NCBI RefSeq assembly: GCF_000181515.1
Contig: NZ_ABCG01000003.1
Location: forward strand, 300,894-364,893
DNA length: 64,000 nt
Reading direction: 5' to 3'
Source of the DNA: Erythrobacter sp. SD-21
Lineage (GTDB): Bacteria; Pseudomonadota; Alphaproteobacteria; Sphingomonadales; Sphingomonadaceae
Shown: positions 45,219-54,229 of the stretch, one piece after another
Position numbering within the stretch: the first letter of the stretch is position 1
Layout: every line of letters begins with the position of its first letter
Notes under the pieces: model-generated
What the model was told of the DNA's origin: nothing
The model's input: the letters and a program-made list of their open reading frames with translations, nothing else
Database searches by the model: none
Made by a program: the position numbers and the translations under genes

Positions 45219-46765
45219 GCTTCGATCTCCAGCCTGCGCCAGGCCAGCTGCGCGAATTCGCATAGCAGGGGCCGCGTGTCGCGCGGGTCGATAATGTCCT
45301 CGACATTAAAGCGTTCGGCGCTGCGGAAGGGCGAGGTGACACGGTCGAGCCGCTCGCGAATGGCGGCAAGTTCCGCAGCCGGATCGTCGGCCGCTTCCAG
45401 TTCGGACTTGTAGGCCACTTCCAGCCCGCCCGCGATGGGTAGCGAGCCCCAATCGCCCGAAGGCCAGCAATAGCGGTACTGGTAGGTCTCGGCGTTGCTC
45501 ATCGCGCTCCCAGCAATGCCATAGGCGCGGCGCAGGACGATGGAGGCGAGCGGGACGCTGGCGCGGTAGATCGCGTTCATCGCCTGCACTCCGTAGCGGA
45601 TCGTGCCCGCCATCTCCGCCTCGCGCCCGATCATGAAGCCGGGGTTGTCGACGAGGTGGACGATGGGCAGGCGGAACTGGTCCGCCAGCTTCACGAAGCG
45701 CTCGACCTTCTCGCTGGTCTTCGCTTCCCATGAGCCGCCGAGATAGGACGGGTCGCTGGCGAGCACCATGACCGGCCATCCGTCGAGGCGGGCGAGGGCC
45801 GTGATGCAGGCGCGGCCCCACATACGGCCGATCTCGAAAACGGTGCCTTTATCGAACACCATCTCCATCGCGCGGCGCATCGAATAGACCTGCTTGTCCT
45901 CGCGGGGGACGAGACTGAGGAGGCCTTCTTCGCGGCGGTCAACCGGATCGGAGCAGTCCGCGCGTCGTGCGATCTGGCCGACGTGTTCGGGCATGAAGGA
46001 GAGAAAATGCCGCGCGCGGGCGAAGGCTTCGGCCTCGCTCGAGACCTCGTCGTCGACCACGCCGTTGCGGGTGTGGATGCCGCTGCCGCCAAGGTCTTCC
46101 TTGGCTTGGCTGTGATCGTCGGAGCCCTTGTAGCTTTCGCCCAGGCCATCGACCACGGCGGGGCCGGCGGCAAAGATCTGGCTGAGGCCCTTCACCATGG
46201 TGGAATAATGGCTCGCCACCGTGCGCGCTGCGCCGAGTCCAGCCGTCGGACCGAGCGCCAGCGCGACGACCGGCACGGTGTCGAGGTTCTTCACCACATC
46301 GGACCAGCCGGGAACGGCGGGAATATAGGTCGCGCCGATCTGCTCGAGCGTCTTTACGCTGCCGCCGCCACCTGTGCCGTCGATCATGCGGATGATGGGT
46401 AGTTTAAGCTCATGCGCCATCTTCTCGGCCTGAACCATCTTGCGGCTGATCCCGGCGTCCGCCGCGCCGCCACGGATGGTGAAATCGTCGGCGGTCGCGA
46501 CCACCGGGCGGCCGTTTATCTTCGCCTTGCCGAAGAGGAAGGGGGCAGGGGTTACGCCTGCAAGATTGCCGTTTTCGTCATAATGACCCTTGCCGGCGAT
46601 CTTGCCGATCTCGCGAAAGGACCCTTCGTCGACCAGCGCCGCGAGCCGGGCGCGCGCATTCATCTTGCCGCGGGAGTGCTGGCGGGCGAGCTTTTCCGGC
46701 CCGCCCATCTGTTCCGCGAACTCTTCGCGCTTTTGCCGCTCCTCGAGTTCGCGTTCCCAGCTCAC
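45215..46765 (-). CDS. Acyl-CoA carboxylase, carboxyltransferase (beta) subunit
   Basis: A 516-residue carboxyltransferase of the propionyl/acetyl/methylcrotonyl-CoA carboxylase family, moving the carboxyl from biotin to an acyl-CoA. The two crotonase-like halves are seen with GKMNARARLAALVDEG near residue 33, GGGSVKTLEQIG near residue 125 and the second half near DNPGFMIGREAEMAGTIRYG (residue 375). Its ATG overlaps the alpha-subunit stop by 4 bases. The substrate (propionyl-, acetyl- or longer acyl-CoA) cannot be decided from sequence alone. Valine degradation upstream yields propionyl-CoA, which would suit a carboxylase, but that operon is separate. Confidence 0.92.
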   Translation of the reverse strand: MSWERELEERQKREEFAEQMGGPEKLARQHSRGKMNARARLAALVDEGSFREIGKIAGKGHYDENGNLAGVTPAPFLFGKAKINGRPVVATADDFTIRGGAADAGISRKMVQAEKMAHELKLPIIRMIDGTGGGGSVKTLEQIGATYIPAVPGWSDVVKNLDTVPVVALALGPTAGLGAARTVASHYSTMVKGLSQIFAAGPAVVDGLGESYKGSDDHSQAKEDLGGSGIHTRNGVVDDEVSSEAEAFARARHFLSFMPEHVGQIARRADCSDPVDRREEGLLSLVPREDKQVYSMRRAMEMVFDKGTVFEIGRMWGRACITALARLDGWPVMVLASDPSYLGGSWEAKTSEKVERFVKLADQFRLPIVHLVDNPGFMIGREAEMAGTIRYGVQAMNAIYRASVPLASIVLRRAYGIAGSAMSNAETYQYRYCWPSGDWGSLPIAGGLEVAYKSELEAADDPAAELAAIRERLDRVTSPFRSAERFNVEDIIDPRDTRPLLCEFAQLAWRRLEIEA

Positions 46766-48678
46766 TCTTCGCTCGGCTCCACCACCGCCAGCACCGCCTC
46801 GACCTGCACCTGCCCGCCTGTCGAAGCGGAAAGCTCGGTCACGGTACCGTCGAAGGGCGCGGTGAGCGCGTGTTCCATCTTCATCGCCTCGAGCACCAAC
46901 AGGCGCTGACCTGCGGTCACGGCATCGCCCTCAGCCACATCGACCGCGATGACCTTGCCCGGCATGGGTGCAAGGATCGCGCCGTCCGCGGCGGAGGCGT
47001 GGCCGCCAGCGTCATAGCGATAGGGTTGGAATACGCGCGTCTCACCTTTTAACCGAACAAGTATTCCCTGCGGGATTTCTTCGGTCCAACCCGTTTCATC
47101 CGGTTTGACGTCATATCGATCAGAACCGTCTGTCATCACCAATGAGAAGGGACGGCTCGATGAGTTTAGCCGTAGTCCGGATGGCTGTTGCCATATAGGC
47201 AGTCTAGCAAGAGCCTCCTCGTCATAGAGTTGAGGGTCTCGCTTCCCTCGCATAAACTCAAAATAGGCGGCATTTGCGGCGAGTTCTCTTGAGTCGTCTT
47301 CAGAAGCGAGCAGACCGTCGCCCTTTTCCCCAATCAATCCTGTATCAAGCTGGCCCGACCGAAAATCTGGGTCTGACAGCAATCGGTGCAAGAATGCCGC
47401 GTTTGTCTTCACCGGCCACGAAATGACACGCGCGCAGTCATTCGCAAGTTCCTGCAATGCCGTCGACCGGTCAGTCCGATGCACAATGATCTTGGCGATC
47501 ATCGGATCATAGAATGGTGTGATCTCGCCGTCTTTCTCAACGCCTGTATCGATCCGGTTTGGGCTTCTCGGTGTCGATCGAGGTAAATGGAATTGTTCAA
47601 GCCGTCCCGTGCTCGGCAAGAACCCTTTCGCCGGGTCTTCCGCATAGAGCCGCGCTTCGATGGCCCAGCCGTTGATACTCAGTTCTTCCTGCTTCAGCGG
47701 GATCGGCTCCCCGCTCGCCACGCGCAGCTGCCATTCGACCAGATCGACCCCCGTAATTTCCTCGGTGACGGGATGCTCCACCTGAAGCCGCGTGTTCATC
47801 TCCATGAAGAAGATGCGGTCCGCCCGCAGGCCTTCGCTGGCGTCGGCGATGAATTCGATCGTGCCTGCGCCCTCGTAATCGACAGCCTTGGCGGCGCGCA
47901 CGGCGGCGGCGCAGATTTCTTCGCGCGTGGCCTCGTCCATGCCGGGGGCGGGGGCTTCCTCGATCACCTTCTGGTGGCGGCGCTGGAGCGAGCAGTCGCG
48001 TTCGAACAGGTGGACGACATTGCCGTGGGCATCGCCGAAGACCTGCACCTCAATATGGCGGGGCGAGGTGATCCACTTTTCCAGCAGAACCTCGTCGTTG
48101 GAGAAGCTGGCTTTGGCCTCGCGCCGGCAGCTTTCGAGCGCGGCTTCGAAGTCTTCGGCCTTGTCGACCTTGCGCATCCCCTTGCCGCCGCCACCCGCGA
48201 CCGCCTTGATAAGCACGGGGTAGCCGATGGCATCGGCTTCGGACTTGAGACGCTCGATCGACTGGTCCTCGCCCTCGTAGCCCGGCGTCACAGGCACGCC
48301 CGCCTCGCGCATCAGCTTTTTGGCGGCATCCTTGAGGCCCATTGCATCGATGCTGGAGGGTTTGGGGCCGACCCAGATCAGGCCCGCATCGATCACCGCC
48401 TGCGCGAAGCCTGCGTTTTCGGACAGGAATCCATAACCCGGGTGGATCGCCTCGGCGCCGGTCTCCTTCGCCGCGGCGATGATCTTCTCGCCCACGAGAT
48501 AGCTCTCGGCAGCGGGCGAGGGGCCGATATGGACCGCCTCGTCGGCTTGCCGCACGTGCAATGCCTTGGCGTCGGCATCGGAATAGACTGCGACGGTGGC
48601 GATACCCATTTCGCGTGCGGTGCGAATGATACGGCAGGCAATTTCGCCGCGATTGGCGATGAGAAGTTTCGAAATCAT
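46762..48678 (-). CDS. Acyl-CoA carboxylase, biotin carboxylase/biotin carrier (alpha) subunit
   Basis: A 638-residue protein with biotin carboxylase at the N-terminus (SKLLIANRGEIACRI near residue 2, ATP-grasp KAVAGGGGKGMRKVDK near residue 159, EMNTRLQVEHPVTE near residue 289), a linker and BT-like middle, and a biotin carrier at the C-terminus with the biotinylated Lys in EAMKMEHAL near residue 604. The middle third, roughly 47040-47600, has clearly lower GC (31 of 60 in 47101-47160, 43 of 60 in 47881-47940) and different codon use, as if replaced by recombination, yet keeps frame. It is coupled to the beta subunit by ATGA. Confidence 0.92.
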   Translation of the reverse strand: MISKLLIANRGEIACRIIRTAREMGIATVAVYSDADAKALHVRQADEAVHIGPSPAAESYLVGEKIIAAAKETGAEAIHPGYGFLSENAGFAQAVIDAGLIWVGPKPSSIDAMGLKDAAKKLMREAGVPVTPGYEGEDQSIERLKSEADAIGYPVLIKAVAGGGGKGMRKVDKAEDFEAALESCRREAKASFSNDEVLLEKWITSPRHIEVQVFGDAHGNVVHLFERDCSLQRRHQKVIEEAPAPGMDEATREEICAAAVRAAKAVDYEGAGTIEFIADASEGLRADRIFFMEMNTRLQVEHPVTEEITGVDLVEWQLRVASGEPIPLKQEELSINGWAIEARLYAEDPAKGFLPSTGRLEQFHLPRSTPRSPNRIDTGVEKDGEITPFYDPMIAKIIVHRTDRSTALQELANDCARVISWPVKTNAAFLHRLLSDPDFRSGQLDTGLIGEKGDGLLASEDDSRELAANAAYFEFMRGKRDPQLYDEEALARLPIWQQPSGLRLNSSSRPFSLVMTDGSDRYDVKPDETGWTEEIPQGILVRLKGETRVFQPYRYDAGGHASAADGAILAPMPGKVIAVDVAEGDAVTAGQRLLVLEAMKMEHALTAPFDGTVTELSASTGGQVQVEAVLAVVEPSEE

Positions 48679-48768
48679 GGGGACGCGCGCTAGCCGCTTT
48701 TCGGTTCGCTGGCGAGGGCTTGGTCGCCTTCTCATTCTATTTAGTGTACGCTGCAGTTCGCTGCCCTG

Positions 48769-49347
48769 ATGGAGATAATGACGATAAAAGCCCTTCTCAT
48801 CTCGCTGATCGCATTGCTGTTCGCCCTGCCGGCTCAGGCGGCGACCATCGTCGCAACGGGGACTTATGGTGAAGGCGAATCAGTTTTAATCGACGTCGTG
48901 CCCGAAACAATGTTCGGATCCGGGACCTACCGGTTCCGGTTCCAATCCTCCTCGCCGCTTACCAATCTAATCGGGAATGCGATCACACTGGAGACGGTGA
49001 GCGAATGTATCGATGGCGAGCCCTGTCTTACCTATACCTATGAGCGGCGTTATCGCGATATTGCGCAGGATTCTTCGTTTTCGTTCGTCGTCGATGTCCC
49101 CCCTTCAAGAATCGAAACGTTCGATCCCGATGCGCTGGGCAATCCGGGCGCGACCTTCACCTATACCGAAATATGTTGTGCTTTCTCACTGTTTCAAAGC
49201 AACGGCGCGACTGCGTCCACCTCCGGGACTTGGACGATATCCGCCGTCAGCGTTCCGGAACCCGGTGCTTGGGCGCTGATGATTTTCGGTTTCCTATTGG
49301 TCGGCGGGGTAATGAGACGGAAGACTGGGTTCGCGCAGGTCGCTTGA
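48769..49347 (+). CDS. PEPxxWA-CTERM exported protein
   Basis: A 192-residue secreted protein: signal peptide to about residue 24 (LISLIALLFALPAQA, cut before ATIVA), a beta-rich mature part with four cysteines, and a C-terminal sorting signal VPEPGAWALMIFGF-LLVGG followed by RRK. This is the PEPxxWA-CTERM variant used by alphaproteobacteria for processing by an exosortase-like enzyme and delivery to the surface. The mature domain is not one I recognise. ATG 48769 is used; an ATG at 48778 just after GGAG is an alternative start. The matching exosortase is not in this window. Confidence 0.85.
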   Translation: MEIMTIKALLISLIALLFALPAQAATIVATGTYGEGESVLIDVVPETMFGSGTYRFRFQSSSPLTNLIGNAITLETVSECIDGEPCLTYTYERRYRDIAQDSSFSFVVDVPPSRIETFDPDALGNPGATFTYTEICCAFSLFQSNGATASTSGTWTISAVSVPEPGAWALMIFGFLLVGGVMRRKTGFAQVA

Positions 49348-49368
49348 TAAGCGACGGGCAATCGATGC

Positions 49369-50388
49369 CTACCACCCGGCGACAGGCCGGAAGTCGTGCC
49401 GTGACCAGATGATCGGCTCGACGGGACCGGTTGGGCGGTTCCAGAGTGCCTCAAAGAAAGCGGTGGTCATATGCCAAGCTTTTTCCGGTCCGCTCACACG
49501 GGTGCGCGTGTCCCAGGCAAGCTGACCGCGGTCGAGGACCTTGCGGCCGATGGCGCCGTAGATATTGGCGGCCGACAGCACCGCCCAGCGGTGGCGGAAC
49601 CGCAGCTTCTTCGCGCCGAGGCGGGCGGCAGCCTCGTGCTTTTCCATCAGCGCGATCATGCGCGGCATGAGGCTGGCGAGGATGAAGCGGTTTTCCGGCC
49701 TGGCGTGCTCGCCCGGCGCAAGGCCGACCTCGGCCAGCCACTCGGCGGGTAGGTAGACGCGGTTTGCGGCGGCGTCTTCCACGATGTCGCGGCTGATGTT
49801 GGCGATCTGGAAGGCGAGGCCAAGGTCGTTCGCCCGGTCCAGCGTCTCGCCATCGTCGGGATGCACGCCCATGACATGCGCCATCATGATGCCGACCGCA
49901 CCGGCCACATGATAGCAATAGCGCATCATGTCGCGTTCGTTCTTGGGCGCAAAGCCGGTGGCGTCGAGCGCGAACCCGCCGATCACGTCATTGGCCATCT
50001 CGTAGGTCAGGCCGCATTCGTCGGCGACAAGACCGAAGGCGTCGAAGGCGAAGTCTGCGGTCGGCTGTTCTTCGAGGGCGCGCCGGGTGAGCACGCGGAT
50101 CGCCTGGATCCGGTCCTCGGCATCCTTCGGAGTGCCCTGTTCGCCCAGCGGCCCGCCCTTGTCCTGGTTGTCGGCAATATCGTCGCAGCGACGACACCAG
50201 GCGTAAAGCAGCCAACTGCGCTCGCGCGTGGTCTTGTCGAACAGCTTGGAGGCGGCGGCAAAACTGTGCGAGCCGACCTCGATCGATTCCAGCGCGCGGG
50301 CGACAAGCGAGGCACGCGCCCGCCCGCCACCGGCCCTCGCGATGGTGGGGCGCAGGTTCTGCGTGGTGAGAGGACGGGGCCTGTTCAG
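49369..50388 (-). CDS. crtB: Phytoene synthase, probable CTG start
   Basis: About 339 residues; condenses two geranylgeranyl diphosphates to phytoene, the first step of carotenoid synthesis. The two Mg-binding motifs are RRCDDIADNQD near residue 69 and ISRDIVEDAAANRVYLP near residue 194; family start-like SHSFAAASKLFDK lies near residue 38. No ATG, GTG or TTG exists in frame between the LOG stop and the conserved core. CTG at 50388 overlaps the LOG stop as CTGA, exactly the register of the ATGA couplings at every other junction of this operon, and an AAGG lies at normal spacing before it. It is the last gene of crtY-crtI-lipoprotein-LOG-crtB. Confidence 0.9.
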   Translation of the reverse strand: MNRPRPLTTQNLRPTIARAGGGRARASLVARALESIEVGSHSFAAASKLFDKTTRERSWLLYAWCRRCDDIADNQDKGGPLGEQGTPKDAEDRIQAIRVLTRRALEEQPTADFAFDAFGLVADECGLTYEMANDVIGGFALDATGFAPKNERDMMRYCYHVAGAVGIMMAHVMGVHPDDGETLDRANDLGLAFQIANISRDIVEDAAANRVYLPAEWLAEVGLAPGEHARPENRFILASLMPRMIALMEKHEAAARLGAKKLRFRHRWAVLSAANIYGAIGRKVLDRGQLAWDTRTRVSGPEKAWHMTTAFFEALWNRPTGPVEPIIWSRHDFRPVAGW

Positions 50389-50966
50389 AGGTCGGAAGCC
50401 TTCATCTGGAAGATCGGTGTATGCGGCTGATAGCTTGCCATTTCGTCGAGCAACGCACTTAACGTGTCTTCGGCGATGATGATCCCCTGATGCGCCGGGC
50501 GCACGAAGCCGACCTCGGCCATGTGGCGGTTGAAGGCGATGAGGTGATCGTAAAAGCCGAAGGCGTTGAGCAGGCCCACGGGCTTCTGGTGGTAGCCGAG
50601 TTGCGCCCAGCTGACCGCTTCCCACAACTCGTCCATCGTGCCGACGCCGCCCGGGATGGTGACGAAACCTTCGGAAAGGTCGGTGAAGCGCTGCTTGCGC
50701 TCGTGCATGCCCGAAACGGTGTAGAGTTCGGTGCAATCGTGATTGGCGACTTCGCTCTTGGCGAGCGCATCGGGAATGATGCCGATCACCTCTCCGCCCA
50801 CATCGAGTGCGCCGGAGGCCACTGCGCCCATAAGGCCGAGCCGGCCGCCGCCATAGACCACGCCGATCCCGCGCTGAGCGAGGCCTGCGCCCACCTCGCG
50901 GGCAAGTTCGAGATAGCGCGGGTCCTCGGGCGAGGCCGAACCGCAATAGACTGCAAGACGTTTCAC
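50385..50966 (-). CDS. LOG family protein (nucleoside-5'-monophosphate phosphoribohydrolase type)
   Basis: A 193-residue protein of the LOG family with the active-site motif PGGVGTMDELWE near residue 105 and YGGGRLGLMGAVA near residue 38. Plant and some bacterial members release free cytokinin bases from their ribotides; most bacterial members probably hydrolyse AMP or related nucleotides and their role is unclear. It lies inside a carotenoid operon, coupled to a lipoprotein gene upstream (ATGA) and to crtB downstream (CTGA), with no evident functional link to carotenoids. Confidence 0.9.
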   Translation of the reverse strand: MKRLAVYCGSASPEDPRYLELAREVGAGLAQRGIGVVYGGGRLGLMGAVASGALDVGGEVIGIIPDALAKSEVANHDCTELYTVSGMHERKQRFTDLSEGFVTIPGGVGTMDELWEAVSWAQLGYHQKPVGLLNAFGFYDHLIAFNRHMAEVGFVRPAHQGIIIAEDTLSALLDEMASYQPHTPIFQMKASDL

Positions 50967-51385
50967 GGCAACACTTCCTGTTCGCAGAGATAGCCGGAGA
51001 AGCTGCGCAGGTAATAGCTGCGGGCGGCGAAATCGCGCTCAGGGGTTATCAGAGCGCTTTCCGCCACGGTTTCGCCGTTCGCCGTCTGGAGCGAGAGGAC
51101 TTCCTTGGTCGCATGCTGCGGTTCGCAGCGCGCGGTCCATTTTTCGCGGCGCAGGGCCCAGCGATTGTCGGTCGACTCGAAGATTTCGACGAACACGCCG
51201 GTTCGTGCCGGATTGCCATTCATCTGGCCTTCGCCGCGCGAGGCCGGGTCGAAGTAAACGCGCTCGCCTGCTGGCATCTCGACCGCAACGAAGCCAGTGG
51301 GAACCGGCGCCTCTTCGCGTGCCACCGTTTCACCGCATCCTGTAACAATTATCGCCGCCAGAGCGACAGCAACACCAAACTTCAC
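50963..51385 (-). CDS. Hypothetical lipoprotein in the crt operon
   Basis: A 140-residue predicted lipoprotein with signal MKFGVAVALAAIIVTGC (Cys17). The mature domain includes FVAVEMPAGERVYFDPAS near residue 32, an RREKWTARCEPQ segment near residue 80 and a C-terminal YLCEQEVLP, with two cysteines that may form a disulfide. I do not recognise its family. It overlaps crtI upstream and LOG downstream by ATGA, so it is translated with carotenoid enzymes. It could help anchor or assemble membrane pigments, but that is only a guess from position. Confidence 0.75.
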   Translation of the reverse strand: MKFGVAVALAAIIVTGCGETVAREEAPVPTGFVAVEMPAGERVYFDPASRGEGQMNGNPARTGVFVEIFESTDNRWALRREKWTARCEPQHATKEVLSLQTANGETVAESALITPERDFAARSYYLRSFSGYLCEQEVLP

Positions 51386-52932
51386 GAAACCAGATCCTCT
51401 ACCATTAAACCGGCGGTCGCCTTCGCGCTGCCGACGACGCCGGGGATACCGGCGCCGGGGTGGGTCCCTGCACCGACGAGGTAGAAATTGTCCAGCACGT
51501 CGTCGCGGTTGTGCCCGCGGAAAAAAGCGCTCTGGGTCAGCAGCGGTTCGAGGCTGAAGGCGCTGCCCTTGTGGGCGTTGAGATCATGCGCGAAATCGCT
51601 CGGTGCGTAGTGGAACTTGGTCTTTAAGCGGCCATGCAGGTCGGGTATCAGGCGGCGCTCGACCTCGTCGAGGATGCGCTTCTCCAGCACCGGGCCCATC
51701 TGGTCCCAGTCGACCGACAGCTTGCCCATGTGAGCGACCGGCACCAGCGCGTAGAAGGTGCTCATGCCCTCAGGCGCGACGCTGGGGTCGGTCACGCTGG
51801 GGTGGTGGAGGTAGATCGAGAAATCTTGCGGCAGGACGCCGTGATCGTAGATATCCTCAAGCAGTCCTTTGTAGCGCGGGCCGAACAGGATCATGTGGTG
51901 CGGGATGCCCGGCCAGGTGCCCTCGATCCCGAAATGGACCACGAACAGGCTGGGCGAGAAGCTCTTGCGCGCAAGCGATTTCGAATAGCTTTCGCCCCGC
52001 TTGGTGCCGGCCAGCAGGTCCTTGTAGCTGTGCATGATATCGGCGTTGCTGGCGACCGCGTCGAACCGCTGTTTGAAGCCGCAATGCGTTTCCACCTCGC
52101 TCGCCTTGCTGCCGAGAGTGTGGATGCGCGTGACCGGATCGCCGACGCGCATGGTGCCGCCGATCCGTTCGAAATGCGTGACCATGGCCGCGATCAGCCG
52201 GTTGGTGCCGCCCTTGGCCCACCAGACGCCTCCGTCCTTTTCGAGCTTGTGGATCAGCGCATAGATACTGCTCGTCTTCATCGGATTGCCGCCGACGAGC
52301 AGCGTGTGGAAGGAAAGCGCCTCGCGCAGCTTCTCGTTCTCGACGAAGCTCGACACCATCGAATAGACGCTGCGCCAGGCCTGCTTTTTCGCCAGCGCCG
52401 GGGCCGCCTTCATCATCGACTTGAAATCGAGGAAAGGGACATGGCCGAGCTTGACGTATCCTTCTTCGTACACGCCCTCGGCATAGTCGAGGAAACGCTG
52501 GTAGCCGGCCACATCGCGCGGGTTCAGTTCGGCGATCTCCCGGAACAGCTGTTCCTCGTCGTTCGAATAATCGAAGTTCGTCCCGTCGGGCCAGTTGAGA
52601 CGGTAGAACGGCATGACCGGCATGATCTCGATATCCTCGGCCATTTCGTGGCCGGTCAGCGCCCAGAGCTCGCGCAGGCAATCGGGATCGGTGATGACGG
52701 TGGGACCGGCGTCGAAGGTGAAGCCGTCTTTCTCCCAGAAATAGGCGCGGCCGCCCGGCTTGTCGCGCGCTTCGATCACCGTGGTTGCTATGCCGGCGGA
52801 TTGCAGGCGGATGGCGAGAGCCAGGCCGCCGAAACCCGATCCGACCACGCAGGCGGTCCGGCCGGAGGGTTCGGGAAGGAAGGGCGCCATATCGCCCGAG
52901 GCTATGGGCGGCGAGGAAAGTTCGGCGTTCAT
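51382..52932 (-). CDS. crtI: Phytoene desaturase
   Basis: A 516-residue FAD enzyme that introduces double bases of unsaturation in phytoene to yield lycopene. The FAD-binding GSGFGGLALAIRLQSAG is near residue 32 and EARDKPGGRAYFWEKDGFTF near 54; the C-terminal signature NFYLVGAGTHPGAGIPGVVG is near residue 480. ATG 52932 (MNAELSSPP) gives the ATGA overlap with crtY. Length and motifs are those of bacterial CrtI. Product length (neurosporene or lycopene) is not deducible, but the presence of crtY implies lycopene. Confidence 0.95.
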   Translation of the reverse strand: MNAELSSPPIASGDMAPFLPEPSGRTACVVGSGFGGLALAIRLQSAGIATTVIEARDKPGGRAYFWEKDGFTFDAGPTVITDPDCLRELWALTGHEMAEDIEIMPVMPFYRLNWPDGTNFDYSNDEEQLFREIAELNPRDVAGYQRFLDYAEGVYEEGYVKLGHVPFLDFKSMMKAAPALAKKQAWRSVYSMVSSFVENEKLREALSFHTLLVGGNPMKTSSIYALIHKLEKDGGVWWAKGGTNRLIAAMVTHFERIGGTMRVGDPVTRIHTLGSKASEVETHCGFKQRFDAVASNADIMHSYKDLLAGTKRGESYSKSLARKSFSPSLFVVHFGIEGTWPGIPHHMILFGPRYKGLLEDIYDHGVLPQDFSIYLHHPSVTDPSVAPEGMSTFYALVPVAHMGKLSVDWDQMGPVLEKRILDEVERRLIPDLHGRLKTKFHYAPSDFAHDLNAHKGSAFSLEPLLTQSAFFRGHNRDDVLDNFYLVGAGTHPGAGIPGVVGSAKATAGLMVEDLVS

Positions 52933-54116
52933 GGCTCTGTTCCTTGTATCAACGGCGCCCCCTTGCCAAGCAGGGCCTTGATGGCGCGTCCCACAGGTAC
53001 GGGCGGCTTGCCCGTGAGGATGCGCAGCTTGTCGAGCGTTGTGGAGCGGGCGGCGTAGAACCGTTCGATAAGCGGTTCGGGAAGACGGTAGAAGCGTTGG
53101 AAGACCTTGAACCGCTTTTCTGGATCGGCGGCCTGGAACAGCATTCGGCCGAGCATCCGGTAATGTCCCGTGCGTTGCCAGTGATCCGTGGCGCGATTCT
53201 CGACGAATTTCGGAAGGGCGGCGAGGTCGCCCGTTGCCGCGCCGGCAATGGCGAGCGCGTTCTCCACCGCGATCGGCAGGGTGTAGCTGGTGAGGGGGTG
53301 GACGAAACCGCCGCGCGCGCCCGCCAGTGTGACGCCCGGCGTAGCCAGCGAGGCGCGATAGGTTTCGAAATCCCCGCCGGTGATGACGGGCAGCACGCCC
53401 CACTCCTCGTGGAGCACTTGCACGTCCCAACCGCGCTCGCGGGCATAGCGTTCGATCCGTTCGCGCAGGAGCGGCCGGTCGAGCACGGGTTCGTCTGCGT
53501 AATAGGTGTCCTCGAGGAAGATCTCGTCCTCGCCCAGCGGCAAGAGGTACATGAACCGATAGGCGCCCGGCTGGTCGACCGTTGCGTCCATGATCACGGG
53601 GCGGGTTATCCCATGCGGCGTGCCGGTCCGCAGGTGTTGGCCGAGAAAGACCTGCCAGCCACCCGAAAGATGTTCGCTGGGTGCGGCATCGCGGCAGTCG
53701 ATGACGGCGCGAGCGGCAATGCGTCCGCCGGTCTCGAGCGTGATTCCAGCCGCGTCGAGCCCCTTGACTCGGCATCCGGTGCGGATCGCCTCCTGCGGCA
53801 GAGCATTGCGCAGGCCGGCGTCGAAATCCCGGCTGTCGAGCGAGCGGTAATCGCTGGCAAGGTGCCTTGTGTGCGCAGGAAAGCGCACCTCGTTGCCGCC
53901 GGGCCACTCGGTCCGCTTGAAATTCGCGACGAGCGAACTGCCGGCAGGTCCGAGGTCTCCCTTGAACCAGCTCCAGCGGTGATTGCCGCCGAACGCGTCA
54001 TCCGCTTCGAACAGGCCGAGCGAAAGCGTGGGCGCGGCGCGGTTGATCGCCAGCGCGGTCAGTCCCCCGGCGAGGCCCCCGCCGACGATGGCGATGTCGA
54101 GCTTGGCAGCTTGCAT
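52929..54116 (-). CDS. crtY: Lycopene beta-cyclase
   Basis: A 395-residue flavoprotein closing both ends of lycopene to give beta-carotene. The dinucleotide motif AIVGGGLAGGLTAL is near residue 9, DAFGGNHRWSW near residue 39 and GVLPVITGGDFE near residue 235 with the RGGFVHPLTSYTLP region near residue 263, all typical of CrtY. ATG 54116 (MQAAKLDI) is chosen over a longer frame. It is the first gene of the operon; further genes for hydroxylation (crtZ) or glycosylation are not in the window. Confidence 0.94.
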   Translation of the reverse strand: MQAAKLDIAIVGGGLAGGLTALAINRAAPTLSLGLFEADDAFGGNHRWSWFKGDLGPAGSSLVANFKRTEWPGGNEVRFPAHTRHLASDYRSLDSRDFDAGLRNALPQEAIRTGCRVKGLDAAGITLETGGRIAARAVIDCRDAAPSEHLSGGWQVFLGQHLRTGTPHGITRPVIMDATVDQPGAYRFMYLLPLGEDEIFLEDTYYADEPVLDRPLLRERIERYARERGWDVQVLHEEWGVLPVITGGDFETYRASLATPGVTLAGARGGFVHPLTSYTLPIAVENALAIAGAATGDLAALPKFVENRATDHWQRTGHYRMLGRMLFQAADPEKRFKVFQRFYRLPEPLIERFYAARSTTLDKLRILTGKPPVPVGRAIKALLGKGAPLIQGTEP

Positions 54117-54229
54117 TGGCACTCCGCTTAGGGGTGGGGCGCGAACGCCGCAATGATCTTTCACTATCGGGCAGGAACGCGGGGCGCGGCAATCCGTTGC
54201 TGGCAAAAGACAAAGTGAGGGAAATCTGC

